A stretch of 64,000 nucleotides of DNA from Coptis chinensis (GCA_015680905.1 CM027381.1:84283501-84347500), one strand, 5' to 3'. Shown: positions 10,541-23,503, counted from the stretch's first letter. A program made the numbers and translations. The notes: generated by a model not told the origin, from the sequence alone.

Positions 10541-10600
10541 GATGCAGCTGCTCTTTCACAATTTTGGGCTTGGCTGGAAGAGGAAGTCCGTGAAAATGTA
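10541..10600 (+). pseudogene. Aminopeptidase P1-like exon fragment
   Basis: A single 60-base block reads DAAALSQFWAWLEEEVREN, closely resembling the RDAxAL..FWAWLEEE segment that precedes the catalytic pita-bread domain of cytosolic Xaa-Pro aminopeptidase P. It starts at or just inside an acceptor-like GCAG. No flanking aminopeptidase exon was found on either side, so this is an isolated fragment. The short length limits confidence. Confidence 0.45.
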
Positions 10601-11232
10601 ATTCCAATTTCTTTTTACATCATTTAGAAATTAGGTTGGGTCTAGGTGGTCAATGTTTACGTTCTTGTGGCGGCGACTCCACATTGGTCTTTGTGTTGTT
10701 TTTTCTTTATATTTTAGTTAACTATTTTTATTAGTTTTGATTTTAAATACTATTATGTATTTTTTTTTTTCACCGACAAGAGGAGGCGAGCAATGATTCT
10801 TGTAGTCATTAGTATTAAATTAAATACCTTGGATGCGTCGGTGTGGGTCTCCATTGACGTTATTCAGATATTTTATTTGGCAATTAATGCTATCTTTTGG
10901 TTTTGAGTTGATTGAAGTAAGGCGACAGTGTATGATTGCCAATACAAGATGAAATAACAAGAGAAGCAAAACTTCTTTCTAATCTCCATCATTTCATAGT
11001 AAAGATATTGTTTGTTTAGGTGGAAAGCATCCTCACAGTCCTTTCCCGACTATACTAGCTATTTGACATTCTTTTGGGTGCCCTTCATTACATGTCAATT
11101 GTCACCAAAAGCTTGTTAAGGCTGATTGGATAGCAGGGTAGACCTTTACCTGTAAAGCAAGAGTAGGATCTTGTCTGCAGGCATATATTTAAGTATTTAA
11201 CCAATTAGTGCTGCTTTCTATCAACTCTACAG
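10601..11232. other. Spacer before the transporter exons
   Basis: I looked here for the missing N-terminal exons of the CMP-sialic-acid-transporter-like gene and saw none. Otherwise AT-rich with no recognised element. Confidence 0.4.
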
Positions 11233-14200
11233 GCCAGACATCAGAAGGTTGGAGAGAAACCTCTTCTATCAGTTTCTACATTTGTTCAGGTGAGACTGTG
11301 AGAGTTTCTGTATTACATCTCTGTTTGTACTATTTGTTTCTTGTCCCTTTTAGCTGAAGCTTGTGTATCCATAATTAATACTGTCATTTTATATTGAAAA
11401 TGCCTCTTTTTCTTGTTACAGGCAGCTCGCAACAATGTCCTTCTCGCTGTTCCAGCTCTTCTCTATGCTGTGAACAACTATTTAAAATTCATCATGCAGG
11501 TATGTGTTTAATGACAACAGCACAAAGTTTACCCTTTTATTTGAGATTTGATCTTGATATTGCGTACTTTGACTTCCTCAAAACTATAAGCAAATAATCA
11601 CCTGATAAATTGATTGTCTCCTTTACAGCTGTATTTTAATCCTGCTACCGTGAAGATGTTGAGCAACCTGAAGGTATTTCCCATACACAATTAAAGTGAC
11701 CCTAGGGTTCTGAATATCATTTGGACATCCTTTTATCTTTTCTTTCAATCAATTTACATGATTTAAACTTTAGCGGGGATTCAGAATTTGTTTTCTTATG
11801 GTGGATCTCTAATTCATCTCGTCTCAATTCTGCTTTATTCACATATTGTTATGCCCCAAGTTGGCTAGTAAGAACTTGCAGCATATTGTTCCACACCATT
11901 TAAATTTCTCCATGTTGACATTTTGAGTACTCATGGCCATTTTTGAAACCATGAACACATGCAGGTTCTTGTAATTGCTGTGCTGTTAAAGATGGTCATG
12001 AAAAGAAAATTCTCTATAATCCAGGTTAGTCTCAAGTTTGACCACCTTGACTACTCAGGTATTTAAAGTAAAATATAGGCTTTCCCTCTAATTTACTGTT
12101 ATACTGGCCAGTGGGGGGTAGCCAGGACTATGGAGGTCTTGCGTATGCCACCTCTGATCACGAGTTCCATATGAATGAAATTATCCACCTTCCCTGGTAT
12201 CTCTTCCTGTCCCATCACTGGGTAAATATCCAGAGCCAGTCATTGACTAAGCTAACCCTGTTCCGACTTTCTGTACATTACCTAGTGTAGTTGTAGTCTC
12301 AATTCCATACACAGATACAAAGCTAGAAGTAGACCCAACAGCAGCAAAGGCAGAGGCATTATCAGTAACACATCCAGAAAAAAATATTCGCCCCCGATCT
12401 TCAAGTCCCCATAGGATTTCCTTGAACTTCCTCTCTTCTCCTGGCTGTCACATCATACAACTGTAGATCATTTGTCCCATGTACTCATGGTTTAAAAATT
12501 TGATCAAGAAGGTTTATGTAATAGTGTAATACACATCACTCTGATAATGTTTTGTTTATATGTAGAGAAAGCGTTATAGTTATGTACTTTAAGCTGGAAA
12601 GTTTAGTAAGATGTAAAGTCAATGTAAGAAATTGTTATACTTATGTGTTTTTAAGGTGAAAATGTACATGTTGTAATTTACCTCTACAATAAACAATAAT
12701 GTAACAGACTCATCTCACCTAAATAGGCTTGTTTCACCTTTGAATAAGAGATAGAGAAGTTACCAACTTAGTTTTCGAATTAAGTGGGCAATGGTAAATT
12801 AGCAGCTAGTACTAGTGCGACCTATCAGATAGCAACTTAGAAAGATGTTATTCTAGTTGGAGTCTTGTAGCATATATAGTTTGTGAAAGTACTGTATGAA
12901 TCCTTGTCGATAAACATATTGTTGAGGATAGAATGATGGTCATTTTTATGTTGTAAAATACTTGGTTCCCCATCATTTTTGTGCTTGTATGTATATATCT
13001 TTTTCTAATTCCACATTCTTTTACAGTGGGAGGCTCTTGCTCTGTTGCTTATTGGAATTAGTGTGAACCAACTTCGGTCACTACCAGAGGGTACTACCGC
13101 GTTGGGTATTCCTATTGCAACTGGTGCATATGTATCTACGTTGATCTTTGTGAGTTCATTGCTTCATCTGTCCAGTTAGTAAAGAAACATATAATACATG
13201 ATGTATGCCCGTTCAGTGTATATGCCACAAGATCGATTATTTAAAGTTTAATGGTGGCTGGTCTTATGATTATGACTTGTATGTTTTTGTATCATGTAAA
13301 AAATATTTAGAAATTTAGAAAATTTAGAAAAATTTCAGCAATTGGATAAAATCTCTCTTATAGTTATATTAATATTTTTTTAAATCATGACTTGAGTTAG
13401 TCTCTGAACTTGTTGGTCAGGTAACTGTTCCATCGATGACATCAGTCAATGAATATGCTCTAAAGAGCCAATTTGAGACAAGCATATATCTTCAGGTAAA
13501 TCTTTTAGTTGTTTTTCAACATCCATTGAATCATATACATTTTTACTGAATATGTCTCTATTGTATTTTTTCAGAACTTATTTTTGTATGGATATGGTGC
13601 TCTTTCCAACTTTCTTGGCATTCTTGTCACCATCATGTTTAAAGGTATGGGAACCCAATTTGGTGTAAAAGACTGTTTTTTACTTTTTTTCCTTTAAAAA
13701 TGACAAGCAATTTTACAGAAACGACAGACTGTGTTTTTTTCTTCTTGATCCAGCATCAACTAAGCTGTTATTTTATTATCATTCCTTTGATTCTGATAGA
13801 TATATATTATCTCTACGGAAATTGCATAGTCATTGTTTCATGTGCATATACTTCGTACAGTCATGGTGTTGATGCTTGATACTGGTATCCCATGTGGCTC
13901 CAGGACCTAGTAGCTTTGATATTCTTCAAGGACATTCTAGAGCAACCATGCTCTTAATATTCAACAATGCGGCACAGGGGATCTTGTCATCCTTCTTTTT
14001 CAAATATGCAGGTCAGATCCTGCTTGCTTACTCTCATTTCCTAGAAGTTACATGAGTCCATTTATGTCAAGAACATATTATTAGGAACAGAAGGTGTACA
14101 TGTCACAATTAAGCTCTCAAAGGGTTAAAATCTAATTAACTAACTTGGGTGTTGACATAACGGTTTCTGCACATATTTTAATATAAAAATATATTTTACT

Positions 14201-15775
14201 TGTCAGAAAAAGAAGAAGATATCCTTCATATTTTGTTAATTTATACACTGTTACCTATAATTTACCACATCTGAGAATTTTACGAACTAATATTTCCAAA
14301 TTGGATCAAATCTTTCTCTGATGATGCAGACACAATTTTGAAGAAGTACTCATCAACTGTCGTACAATTTTTACGGGCTTTGCATCTGCTGCATTGTTTG
14401 GTCATACACTGACAATAAACTTTATGTTAGGAATCTCTATTGTATTTATCTCAATGCACCAGGTAATTAAGATTCCTAGTCAATGAAAGAGAAAGAACTG
14501 TTTTTTGTTTATTGACTTTATTCTTTTGAGGTCTGCGGTCTGCCTGATACTATTTTTTCATTGTTTCTGCAGTTCTTTTCGCCTCTTTCAAAAGTCAAAG
14601 ATGAACCACAAAATGGAAGTGTCGAATTAGTGGATGTCCACGACAACCATAGGTATGTGCCGTGTCCCTTATGATTCTGTTGACGAAGTGAGTTTGCAAC
14701 TGCTAAGTGTAATTTAACATGAGAATAGATCATCTGGTCCCAGGACCCTAAATAGGAAATGTGTTCTTTGAACACCACATATCAATATTTATTGTGTCAT
14801 CTCGTTGTTCTTGTAATACACATCAATATAGAGTGGTGGTAGATGTTGTTCCTGTTCAAAAGCAGGAATGGTCAGATGCTTTGAGGCCCAAGTTCTCCCA
14901 TATTACTAAAAGTTTTCGATGAACGATTAAATGTAGCATGTTCGTACAATACCATATCAAATGACTCAACATCAAGTTCTATGCATGAACTGTACATGTC
15001 GATGAGTGTGTATAACGTGGGATGTATCCATGGTTTGTGCCTACGTCTTGAAATTGCCAACATGTGCCTATCAGTTATGTGCAAATCCTTGAGTCATATG
15101 TTTATGCTCTGGTTTGATCACTACTTGACATTGGAACATAGTTTACTTGGAGCCGATTGCCTGAATATAATTGGGATTTGGGAGTAGATGACTACCCTTT
15201 CTATGTTGTGAGTTCCCCGTATCATACCCCTAAGCCCAGCTAGGTGTAGTAGCTGCAATTTTGGAGTTGGTATTAATTATCACATTTGTTTGGATATTTT
15301 TGGGTGCTTTTGAGGCGGGTTGAGTGGATTAGTGTTAATGGAAAAATGGTTCTGTGGACAAGTCTTTATGGTTCAAAATGTTTTATTTTCATAAGGTAAA
15401 AAAAAGACATGTAAAATGTGCTCATGCTAGCTGCATACTTGTAATTTTAAGCAATATTTCTTATTCTAATCTCCCTTCCCGTTGGTATGTTGTATTAGTG
15501 TCAAGTTCGGCCTTCTGAGATAGATTTTCTACTTCCCTTCCAGCACAGTTACTTGTCCCTAACGAGTCTATGTTCTCATTTCAGGTCGAAGGATTCATCC
15601 TTTATAAATATGGCGGCAGGAGCAAATGAGGATGTGAGAAACTTAGCTTTATCTTTCTCGAGGATAAATGGTTATATGTTAAATTTTCTGGAACTAATAC
15701 CTTGGTTCCCTGTTCTTTTTCCAGGCTAGTCATCGTATCAGCGAGGATGAGCGAAAACCAATGCTCCCTAAGTAA
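11233..15775 (+). pseudogene. CMP-sialic acid/UDP-galactose transporter-like gene, N-terminally truncated and frameshifted
   Basis: Golgi nucleotide-sugar transporter family (plant CSTLP type). Twelve exons, all with GT/AG borders: 11233-11289, 11422-11499, 11629-11673, 11965-12024, 13027-13149, 13421-13495, 13575-13644, 13914-14011, 14330-14462, 14573-14652, 15585-15633, 15725-15775. Landmarks are [80 protein letters not shown] and the C-terminal SHRISEDERKPMLPK. Defects: roughly the first 100 residues have no exons upstream; one codon is missing at SVNEYALK (the family has an aromatic residue before N); and one base is lost at about 14361-14363 after SSTV, sending that exon to a TGA, while the other frame reads the expected [17 protein letters not shown] segment. 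Exons are well conserved, so this is a young duplicate fragment or contains a sequence error. Confidence 0.85.
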
Positions 15776-17500
15776 AGTTGCTCTTTTAAGGTATGCTCCG
15801 TATCCTACATCACCTTCTCATTTTTGCGGGTAGGATTGATTGTATAAGGTCCATTATGGAGATTGATTATTGAAGAGTTCTCTTGGTTTGGCATGTTATC
15901 ATGGTTCTCGACTTGTCAAATACAAGCATGAAAAACACATGTGATGACCCTCATTCATCACAATAAGAACTAGAGAGAAAAAGAAGAAAAATCTGTGCTC
16001 GTATGCATATATGGAGTACCCTTTAGTTCTTTACCTCTTGAATTATTTGGACTGCATCCTTTTCTCTGTATGGCAAAGGTGTCTTCATCTCTCATTTTTC
16101 ATTTGTACAAGTAATTAGTGATTGATTGGTTCTTTTACCCCATGCGAGTCATGGTTGATTGGATTCCATACAAAACACATGTACATGGCACTACCACCTA
16201 CGGTAAGATATTACGTGGATTAGAATATATCACAACTAATCATCATTTGGTTCATGTAGTCTCACATTTATTTCTAGGAATCTTTCAATTGAAGAAATTC
16301 ACTGGCTGTTCTATTTCAAATTTCATTACAGGACTTTCTGTTCAAGGAGATTCTTTTGGCTGGCCTTATTGTGCGGTATAGGTGATGATAAGCCAGTTCC
16401 GAAAACCAATAAAGTAAAATGTTATAGAAGAAATTCATTTTCGTTCCAGAGAACTGTCCGCTGGCAAAAGAAATTCAACGAAGACAGGAACTGGTGAATT
16501 CACAGCTTTTTCTGGCAAGGATAGAGATTTTGAAATTTTTTAAGTTGGAATGCTCATTCAAAGTATTAGAGTTGTCTGTAATTTTATTTCTTCTTTTACA
16601 AAAACTCAGCCCTTAGCTCATCATCTAAGGTAGATTGTATGAAATGTAAGTCTTCTAAATGGAACCTACTTACATATATAAGTCCAATTTATCTAGTATC
16701 CTACCCTTAAACTATATATCGTTAAGGTTATTTCTTAATTTGCGTCTCTGAGTTCTAAATGGAACCTACTTGCCTTTGTTCTTTCTGTATATTGCCCCTC
16801 AGGACTGTCCTAATTGCGTCACATCCTAATCAGCCTTTCATTTGCATCTCTCTCATGATTGATCATCTCCTCTACTATCTACTAGTCTGTTCAGTATTTC
16901 TTAACAGGATAGTGAGCAAATACATTACAGATTGAAACTGCAAACGACTTTCCTAATTTTTCTTCCCACTGTTTCAGCTAATCTGTAATTTGATGTTTTA
17001 ATTGTAGGTTCACTTCTCGATTTAACGGTGACATCAAGCTACCATGGGGATCTGCAATTGATCTTTAAAGGGAACGTGGCCATATACTTCAGACAACCAG
17101 AAGACACTTGTTAAGCCTTCAAAATGAGGTGCAATGTTTCCAATTACTTCTGTTTTTGTTCTCACACTGTCACATAGTGCTACATTTTGATTATTTTCAG
17201 TTTCCTGTCATTCACTTTTTGTTGGATAATCCTAAAGAACCAACTTCGATAGCACCTGGATGATACAGTTAGAATTTGAACTGTTAAAAGCGCTGTATAT
17301 TTCTGCCTCTCATTCTCCACTGATTTATGCTTTGTGCATAACTTCATATCGAGACTTAAAATAAGTGATGTTATCCATGAAATCAATGGGTCGATGAGAG
17401 CAAACTAAAAAGTGATGTGAACACGCTGACGTCTTTGGTACTTGTCTTTATGAAATATTGAGAGATAATATCGCGGTATGACAGTTTGGGATCACCCGAC
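15776..17500. other. Downstream of the transporter copy, no gene
   Basis: AT-rich, probably including the 3' end and downstream DNA of the duplicated transporter locus. Short open frames here lack domains or conserved composition. Confidence 0.4.
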
Positions 17501-18730
17501 CTATTGTTGTAGTTCGCGGCATACATCAACCTCCAGAAGTTTCCAATGCCTTGGCAAGGATGGATGTTGAAATGATTGCACACCTAAATGTCTAATAAGG
17601 TGAGTGGAAGCCAGACCTACAGAGACTACAAGAGACTCCGGCCGCCGGGGAACTAAATGAGGGTAATGGGTGATAGATGACACATGTTCTATAATGATGT
17701 CAGCAGGGATTCCATAGGCAGCCCTAATCGCGTCCAAATTAGGTCTACGACATCGGGAAGGGGGTGGCAACGGAGGGATGAGTCGCCCTGATGTGGACGG
17801 GGCCACAGCAGCGACCACTGGAGGTGGAGAGGACCTCTGTAGACTGGAAAGAGGACGAGTCCTCGGAGTCCGATGTCGATATCGAGAGGGGAAGATGAAC
17901 ATACTCGAAGAAAGGGGAAGACTCAAATAGTTGCTATGTAAAGGGAAGAAAGGAATTAAAGAAAAACACTAAGACAAAAGGAAGAGGGAAATGACAAACC
18001 TAAATCGGAATCCCAATAAAGAAGAGTTGTACCGGAGCAATCACCGAGGGTCTAAATGGATCGGAGTGTGTGGGAAGAGGAGGAGCTGTTGGAGAAAAAG
18101 AGGAGAATAATGAGAGAATAACGAACTGAAGAGAGTGAGGGAGCAGAAATGAGCAGGACTTTAAATAGAGGAAGGGCAAAAGAGTAAAATCCCTAGGGCG
18201 AAGAAACCGAAGAATCGGCAGGTGGTCCAATAGAGGGGTGACACGTGGAGGCTCAGAATACAAAAAGGTATAGAAAAGACACACGTGATGAATACTCTCT
18301 GCATCACACATACCGATGAAGAGTTAGAAAAGGGAGGCCGGGTGTTGAAGCAGAGAGGTGAGGAGAATTCTTGTCCCCGCCTATATATGGCCACGGAATT
18401 GAGAAGGGGTATCTGTGGTGGTAGGGTCTGTGATATAAAGGATCATGTGTAATATTAGCCCGAAACAAGCTGTAGTAGTGGAAGCCGGGCTACAGAGGAT
18501 CGACAGTAGGATAGGCCCGAGGCAAGATATGCAGAGAACTCGTGAGCATAGTATCAGTCCGCGGTCTCGCAGGTGTACGGTAGAAATCCTACTCATGGAA
18601 GAAGAGTGAGCAAGGGATGAGGGGACAAGTGGACGACTACGATGGAAGACAAGGGTGTATAAAGAGAATAGTGAGAGAGAGAAGAGAGACTTTTTGGGCA
18701 AAACTAGAGAGGCTAGACTTAGGAAAGAGA
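17501..18730 (-). other. Possible retrotransposon-derived coding remnant
   Basis: The minus strand has an open segment (17501-17926) that is Pro/Arg/Ser-rich and then reads NLDAIRAAYGIPADIIIEH followed by PHLVPRRPESLVVSVGLAS. That is reminiscent of the N-terminal region of plant gypsy-type retrotransposon proteins, where 'YxIP' is followed by a Pro-rich segment and a 'GL' helix. Upstream frames to 18701 are open but low-complexity (CT-rich) and look like leader or LTR rather than protein. Base composition is less AT-rich than the neighbours. I could not find long terminal repeats, so classification is weak. Confidence 0.25.
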
Positions 18731-19083
18731 GGGGAGTAGAGCGTTGAACACTAGAGCTCCAACAATGGGTTTAAATACCATTGCAGCAGGAATCAAGGAA
18801 TGGGCTTAAATATCGATTGAAATACTAAGGTGGACGATGGGTTGAAGGATTTATCATTTTTAAGTTCCGACTATTTCTTTGGAATAATGGGTTCCAATGT
18901 TGTAAATCATTTTTTTTCCTTCAAGTTATGTATTTTAGGGCTACTATTATGTATAATTTTTTTATTATGAAGATTTATTTTGTCCGTGTGCAAAGTATTT
19001 GACGAAATGTCATTAAGGATTGGAGTACACTTTCAGTAGCCATGGGAATGTTGATTGGATGTTGCTGGTCATAACAGACGCTT

Positions 19084-19088
<5 letters not shown>

Positions 19089-19131
<43 letters not shown>
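19089..19131. repeat. (GA)n microsatellite
   Basis: Pure GA dinucleotide run just outside the left end of the large inverted structure. Confidence 0.9.
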
Positions 19132-19132
<1 letters not shown>

Positions 19133-19279
19133 AAAACTACATGGGAAAGCCGTTCCCACACACTTCTTTCACGCTAAATGAGTGTCAGCTCACACAAATT
19201 TAAAACCGCTAGATTTTTAGTGGTACCAAATCTATTGTAAACCGAACTTCCTCGATATATATATATATAAGCGGATGTA

Positions 19280-20143
19280 CTTAAACGGACTTTATCTAAA
19301 TATTGAAATTTCGCGAAATAAAATCCACGGTCTTTTAAAACCCAAAATCTCTCTCTCTTATTCTCTCTCCCATCTCTTTCGTTAGAACACTCCTCTCTCC
19401 CTCCTAGCACTCTCTTTCTCTTTATATCTCCTGTTTTTCTGTTTATCTCCTTCTCATCTTATAGCAAGTCCTAAACAAAAAAAAGAGAAACACAACACAA
19501 GTTTTGTCGTGATAGGAGAGTCCGCAATTTTTAGACGCAATTTTCTCAAGTATTTATCGCCAGATTGTGATAGGAGAGTCGCAATTTTTATGCGCTGCAC
19601 AGGTAACATTACATATGTGATCGTTTACTAAATTGTATGTGCTCGTTGTCATTTCCTTAACTATTATGTTTATTATAAGTTATGTCATCTCTTCATGCAA
19701 CATCACTAATAAATCATCACAACAGCGATAGTTTGTACATGAAGGCCAAAACAATAATAAAGCTCTTAGCATAAAATATATTGGTGGGATGCCCAGTGTA
19801 CGTGTTTGAATGACCATTGGTGGGGAGGATGGGCATCTCAGACTATTTGAATGGCCAAGCCTGCGTATTCTTCTTGACATACTTAAAGAACACAAATCTG
19901 TCAGAGACATGGATTTTAGCCTAGACACAGAGTTCTTAGCTTCGACCTCTACTGACGGTTCTACACGAGTATGGAAGATAGATGATGGTGTTCCATTGAC
20001 ATCTCTGACTCGCAACTCAGATGAGAAGATTGAATGTTGTCGTTTCTTAAAGGATGGGAGCAAGCCATTCCTGTTTTGCACCGTTCAAAAGGGTGACAAA
20101 GTAGTAAGTGCAGTTTGGGATATCAATACTTGGAACAGAATTG
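19280..20143 (+). repeat. Left arm of the long inverted repeat
   Basis: Runs from GTACTTAAACGG through a CT-rich leader, a duplicated GATAGGAGAGTC motif (19511 and 19568) and on into SEC12-like exons up to TACTTGGAACAGA. The same sequence occurs inverted at 38480-38083 plus 32367-31890. The arms differ by scattered substitutions in the leader and by CAG/CTG-associated indels in the SEC12 part. Confidence 0.85.
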
Positions 20144-20596
20144 GGCACAAGAGGCTACTTAGAAAGCCTGCTGCTATCCTATCCATCAGCCTGGACGGGA
20201 AATATCTTGCATTGGGTAGCAAAGATGGTGATTTATTTGTTGTTGAAGTAAAGAAGATGGAAATCTCCCACTGTAGTAAGAGGCTTCACCCTGGTACTTG
20301 CATATCATCACTTGAATTTTGTCCCCAGTGAAAGACTAATGCTTTCCACTTCTAGTCAATGGGGAGGCATGGTGACCAAATTAAGTGTACCTGCTGACCG
20401 GAAAGAGTGGCAGATTTATATGGTGCTGTTGGGACTCTTTCTGGCGTCAGCTATCTTGTTTTATATTTTCTTCCAGAATTTAGACTCATTTTGAAATTTC
20501 CCTCTTGGACATCAATCTACTAGACCCAAGTTTGAAGCTGTTTTTGTTGATCTCCATTCAGAGGATCAGAATGTTTGGGGGCCTTTGGACCTTTAG
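19810..20596 (+). pseudogene. SEC12-like (WD40, ER membrane) gene fragment, left copy
   Basis: Encodes the C-terminal two thirds of a plant SEC12-like/PHF1-type protein: WD40 blades (GGEDGHLRLFEWPSL, MDFSLDTEFLASTSTDGST, LDGKYLALGSKDGDLFVVEV, HPGTCISSLEFCP) and then a single C-terminal membrane helix (WQIYMVLLGLFLASAILFY, then IFFQN). SEC12 proteins recruit SAR1 for COPII coat assembly; the plant-specific SEC12-like branch aids ER exit of cargo such as phosphate transporters. Defects: one extra C in the CCCC run at 20323-20326 shifts the frame inside CP-SERLMLS, and TGA at 20492-20494 replaces the Trp expected in SFWNFPLG. Past that stop the frame stays open to TAG at 20594. N-terminal blades are absent. 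The first 334 bases lie in the inverted repeat. Confidence 0.8.
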
Positions 20597-21157
20597 ATAT
20601 GCGACATTAAACAAAGATTGAAACTATTGCCGCTGATCCCCAGTTTTCAGTGGATCCGAATTATCGCGTGTCGGTGGGTGGTTAGATTTTTAGATTTGTA
20701 ACATTTACACAAGTTACAGGGCTAATGTTTGATTTTAGGATCCAGAACTTGGATGTGAGACAGAGTTATGGTATAAAAAGATATCTTCTTTGCATGGAGG
20801 GGAAAAAAAAAGTGTAGGTGTTTGACGTCCATGTCATATGGCTTCCACATGAGCAGTCGGATGCTGCATCATTACCCCTGGATCGGGAAGAGCTCGTCCT
20901 AGTGATAGGTCCGCGAAGCGAGTGTGGTACTATTTTGGTGCTTCTTACATGATATTCAATTTTACGATAAAAAATTATCGCTATATTAGCTTTACATATT
21001 GGTCCTGTCATTTCCGGTCTGTAATTATTCTATTCCTACATTGTTTTCTGCGTTGCTTGTCGATGTCGACAATTTTTTTTTATAATTTCAATTGTTTTGT
21101 TATTCCGCTTATTCAAACTTGGGTTTGTTATATATATTTTTTCCAGGTTACATTGAG
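20597..21157. other. Spacer between SEC12-like fragment and FAR1-like remnant
   Basis: No recognised gene. Ends with TTCCAG (21141-21146), an acceptor-like site immediately before the FAR1-like ATG. Confidence 0.4.
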
Positions 21158-23503
21158 ATGGAAAATGAGGATTTCGAAATTGAGAGTGGTAGTGTAGGTG
21201 GGAAACCTAATCACATTTACAATCCCCAAGTATCAAATGATACCAAACCTAGAAAAGAACAGGAGTTTGAATCACTTGATGATGTCTACAGTTTCTACAA
21301 TAATTATGCCAAAGCCGCTGGATTCAGTGTTCGTAGTTGGTTTGAAAGGAAGAAAGATGGTGAATGTGTAAGAAAGGAATATGTGTGTTACAAGCAAGGA
21401 AAAAGTTCAGAAATAGCGGACGTTGATACAAAAAGGCGCCGGGGCAATGTAAAAGAAGATTGTAAAGCAAAAGTTGTTTGTGGACGAAGTCAAACTCGTA
21501 CATTTGTTGTTCTTGTATTTGTTGAAGGGCATTCTCACCCGTTGTCGATAGACCAAGAGTACATCTTCTAAGATCTCACCGTGGTGTTTCCAAAGGCCCA
21601 AAATGTTTAACACAACAATTTGGCATGGTAAACATACCACAACACCACCGTTCATCTTCTTGGAGTTCAAATCGGGGAGGGATAGAAAATATTGGTTTCA
21701 CACAGAAAGATTTAAATAACCAGGAAAGGGACAAGCGTAATAAGATGAAAGGCCATGATGGAGATATGTTTGATGAGTTTTTAAAATTGGAACAAGGGAG
21801 GAATCCTTCTTTCACTTTTAAAATTGAGACAAACGATGAACAGAGAATTACACGTTGTTTTTGGGCTGATGTAACCTCGAGACGAGCATACAAATTTTAT
21901 GGTGATGTGGTTATCTTTGATACTACCTACAACACTAATCGATATGGCTTGATTCTTGCAATCATTGTTTGGGGTTAATAATCATGGTCGACAGCTTGTT
22001 TTGCTTGTTCATTTTATGTGATGAGACCACGAAATCATTTATTTGGTTGTTCAACCAATTTTTAGAAGCTATGCCGTGCAATCCCCAAAGATGATTATTA
22101 CAGATCAAGATCCAAAGAATGACAAAAGCCATTTTTCAAACTCTTCCAACCACTTTTCACGGTTTTTTTTTTTTATTATTATTTTTTTATTATTTTTTTT
22201 TAAATTAATTTTCAGGCGTTATTTTTTTTGTTTATTTTTACATCTTTGAAGCTTTGGGTACTCTATCAACAGTACTGCGGTTGGCACATATCTTGATGAA
22301 ATTTTTAGATGAAAATAGATTCAGCTTATATATAGTAAGTACTACACCGAAGTTTTCAAACCGCATTTTGGGATCTGAGATGAAAGATGAGTTTGACTTG
22401 AAGTGGAATGGTATTCTTCAGAGGAGTGGTTTACATGAGAACAAGTGGTTGGAGTCGATGTACGAAATCCGATCACAATGGGTGCCCGCACATGTGAATC
22501 ACATCTTCTCTACAGGTATGTCAAGTAGTCAATGAGCGGAAAGCGCTCATTCATTTTTCAAAATGTATGTGTCAAAAGAAAATTCTTTGGTAGATTTTAT
22601 GGTTCAGTTTGGTAGGGGACTTGTGCGCCAATGTCATGAAGAATTAATGGCAGATAACAAAGATATGATTGAGAACCAAAAATGAAAATGCATCATAGTT
22701 TTTTGGTACACATGGTTGATGTTTATACACATGAGTTATTCTTTAAATTTCAAGATGAGTTATGGGAGAGCTTGAATTATAGATTTGTACTTGTTAGTGA
22801 GAATGAGAAGTGTTGCGTTTATAAGGTTCATAGAAAAATGGCGGCCGAAAAGTCTAGAGTGCGGGAAATTTCTTATCAAAAAGATCTAGATTTTGCTTCA
22901 TGCACTTGTAAAAAGTTTGAGAGCTTAGGGGTCCCTTGTAGGCATATTTTAGCTTATTTGAATAAGATGTATGATTTTAATAAGTTGCCGAATCAATACA
23001 TTTTGAAGAGATGGTGTAAAACTGCAAAGTCAGGGGCAGTCATTGATGATGGTGGAATGGAGGTTCAAGATAATAAATTATACATCATGAAGCGGAATGA
23101 ATTGATTCAAATGTCAACACTTGTAGTTGATAAATCCCTCGAAAGTGAAGAAGCAACTAAAGTGTTTACAGATGCTTTAAGTGGTGCACTTGAAAAAATT
23201 AGTAAGTTGGTTGGTTGTGATACAAGTGTAGCAACACCACATGAGAAAAGTAGTCAAGTGTTTGGTTGTGATACAAGTGTAGGAGTTTCTGGAGCAAAGA
23301 ATTCTAATTTGGCAATTAATTATCATGAACCGAGTCAAGCAAGACCAAAAAGATGTGGAAAAAGACTTAAAGGAGATAAAGAGAAAGCACTCAAAAAGGC
23401 ACAAAAATATAAAAGGAGACGGTGCAATGGATGTAACAAGGTTGGAGTGTCACACGATAAAAGGAATTGTCCAGAGCTTAATAAAAAAGTAAAGAAGAGC
23501 TAA
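21158..23503 (+). pseudogene. FAR1/FRS-type Mutator-like transposase, decayed
   Basis: All three hallmark regions are present in order. FAR1 DNA-binding domain (21260-21550): VYSFYNNYAKAAGFSVR, KEYVCYKQGK, DCKAKVVCGRSQ, VEGHSHPL. MULE transposase core (21625-22540): GHDGDMFDEFLKLEQG, RCFWADVTSRRAYKFYGDVV, FDTTYNTNRYG, KMIITDQDPK, WVPAHVNHIFSTGMSSSQ. SWIM zinc finger (22682-23503 frame, residues 74-88): CTC..GVPCRH, then a basic zinc-knuckle-like end (RRRCNGCNKVG...NCP). Breaks: frame changes near 21560, 21968, 22015 and 22085, a T-rich stretch at about 22160-22250 replacing the WHIL region, and TGA for Arg at about 22534. Possible extra tail exons are 23610-23683 and 23797-23911. Could be a transposon gene or a domesticated FRS copy; its position between inverted arms favours the transposon reading. 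Confidence 0.8.

Noticed and set aside
16118..16381. 87-codon plus-strand open frame downstream of the transporter
   Set aside because: No domain, and position and composition fit downstream noncoding DNA.
18000..18701. Three overlapping minus-strand frames upstream of the retrotransposon-like remnant
   Set aside because: CT-rich low-complexity peptide text; more likely leader or LTR DNA than protein.
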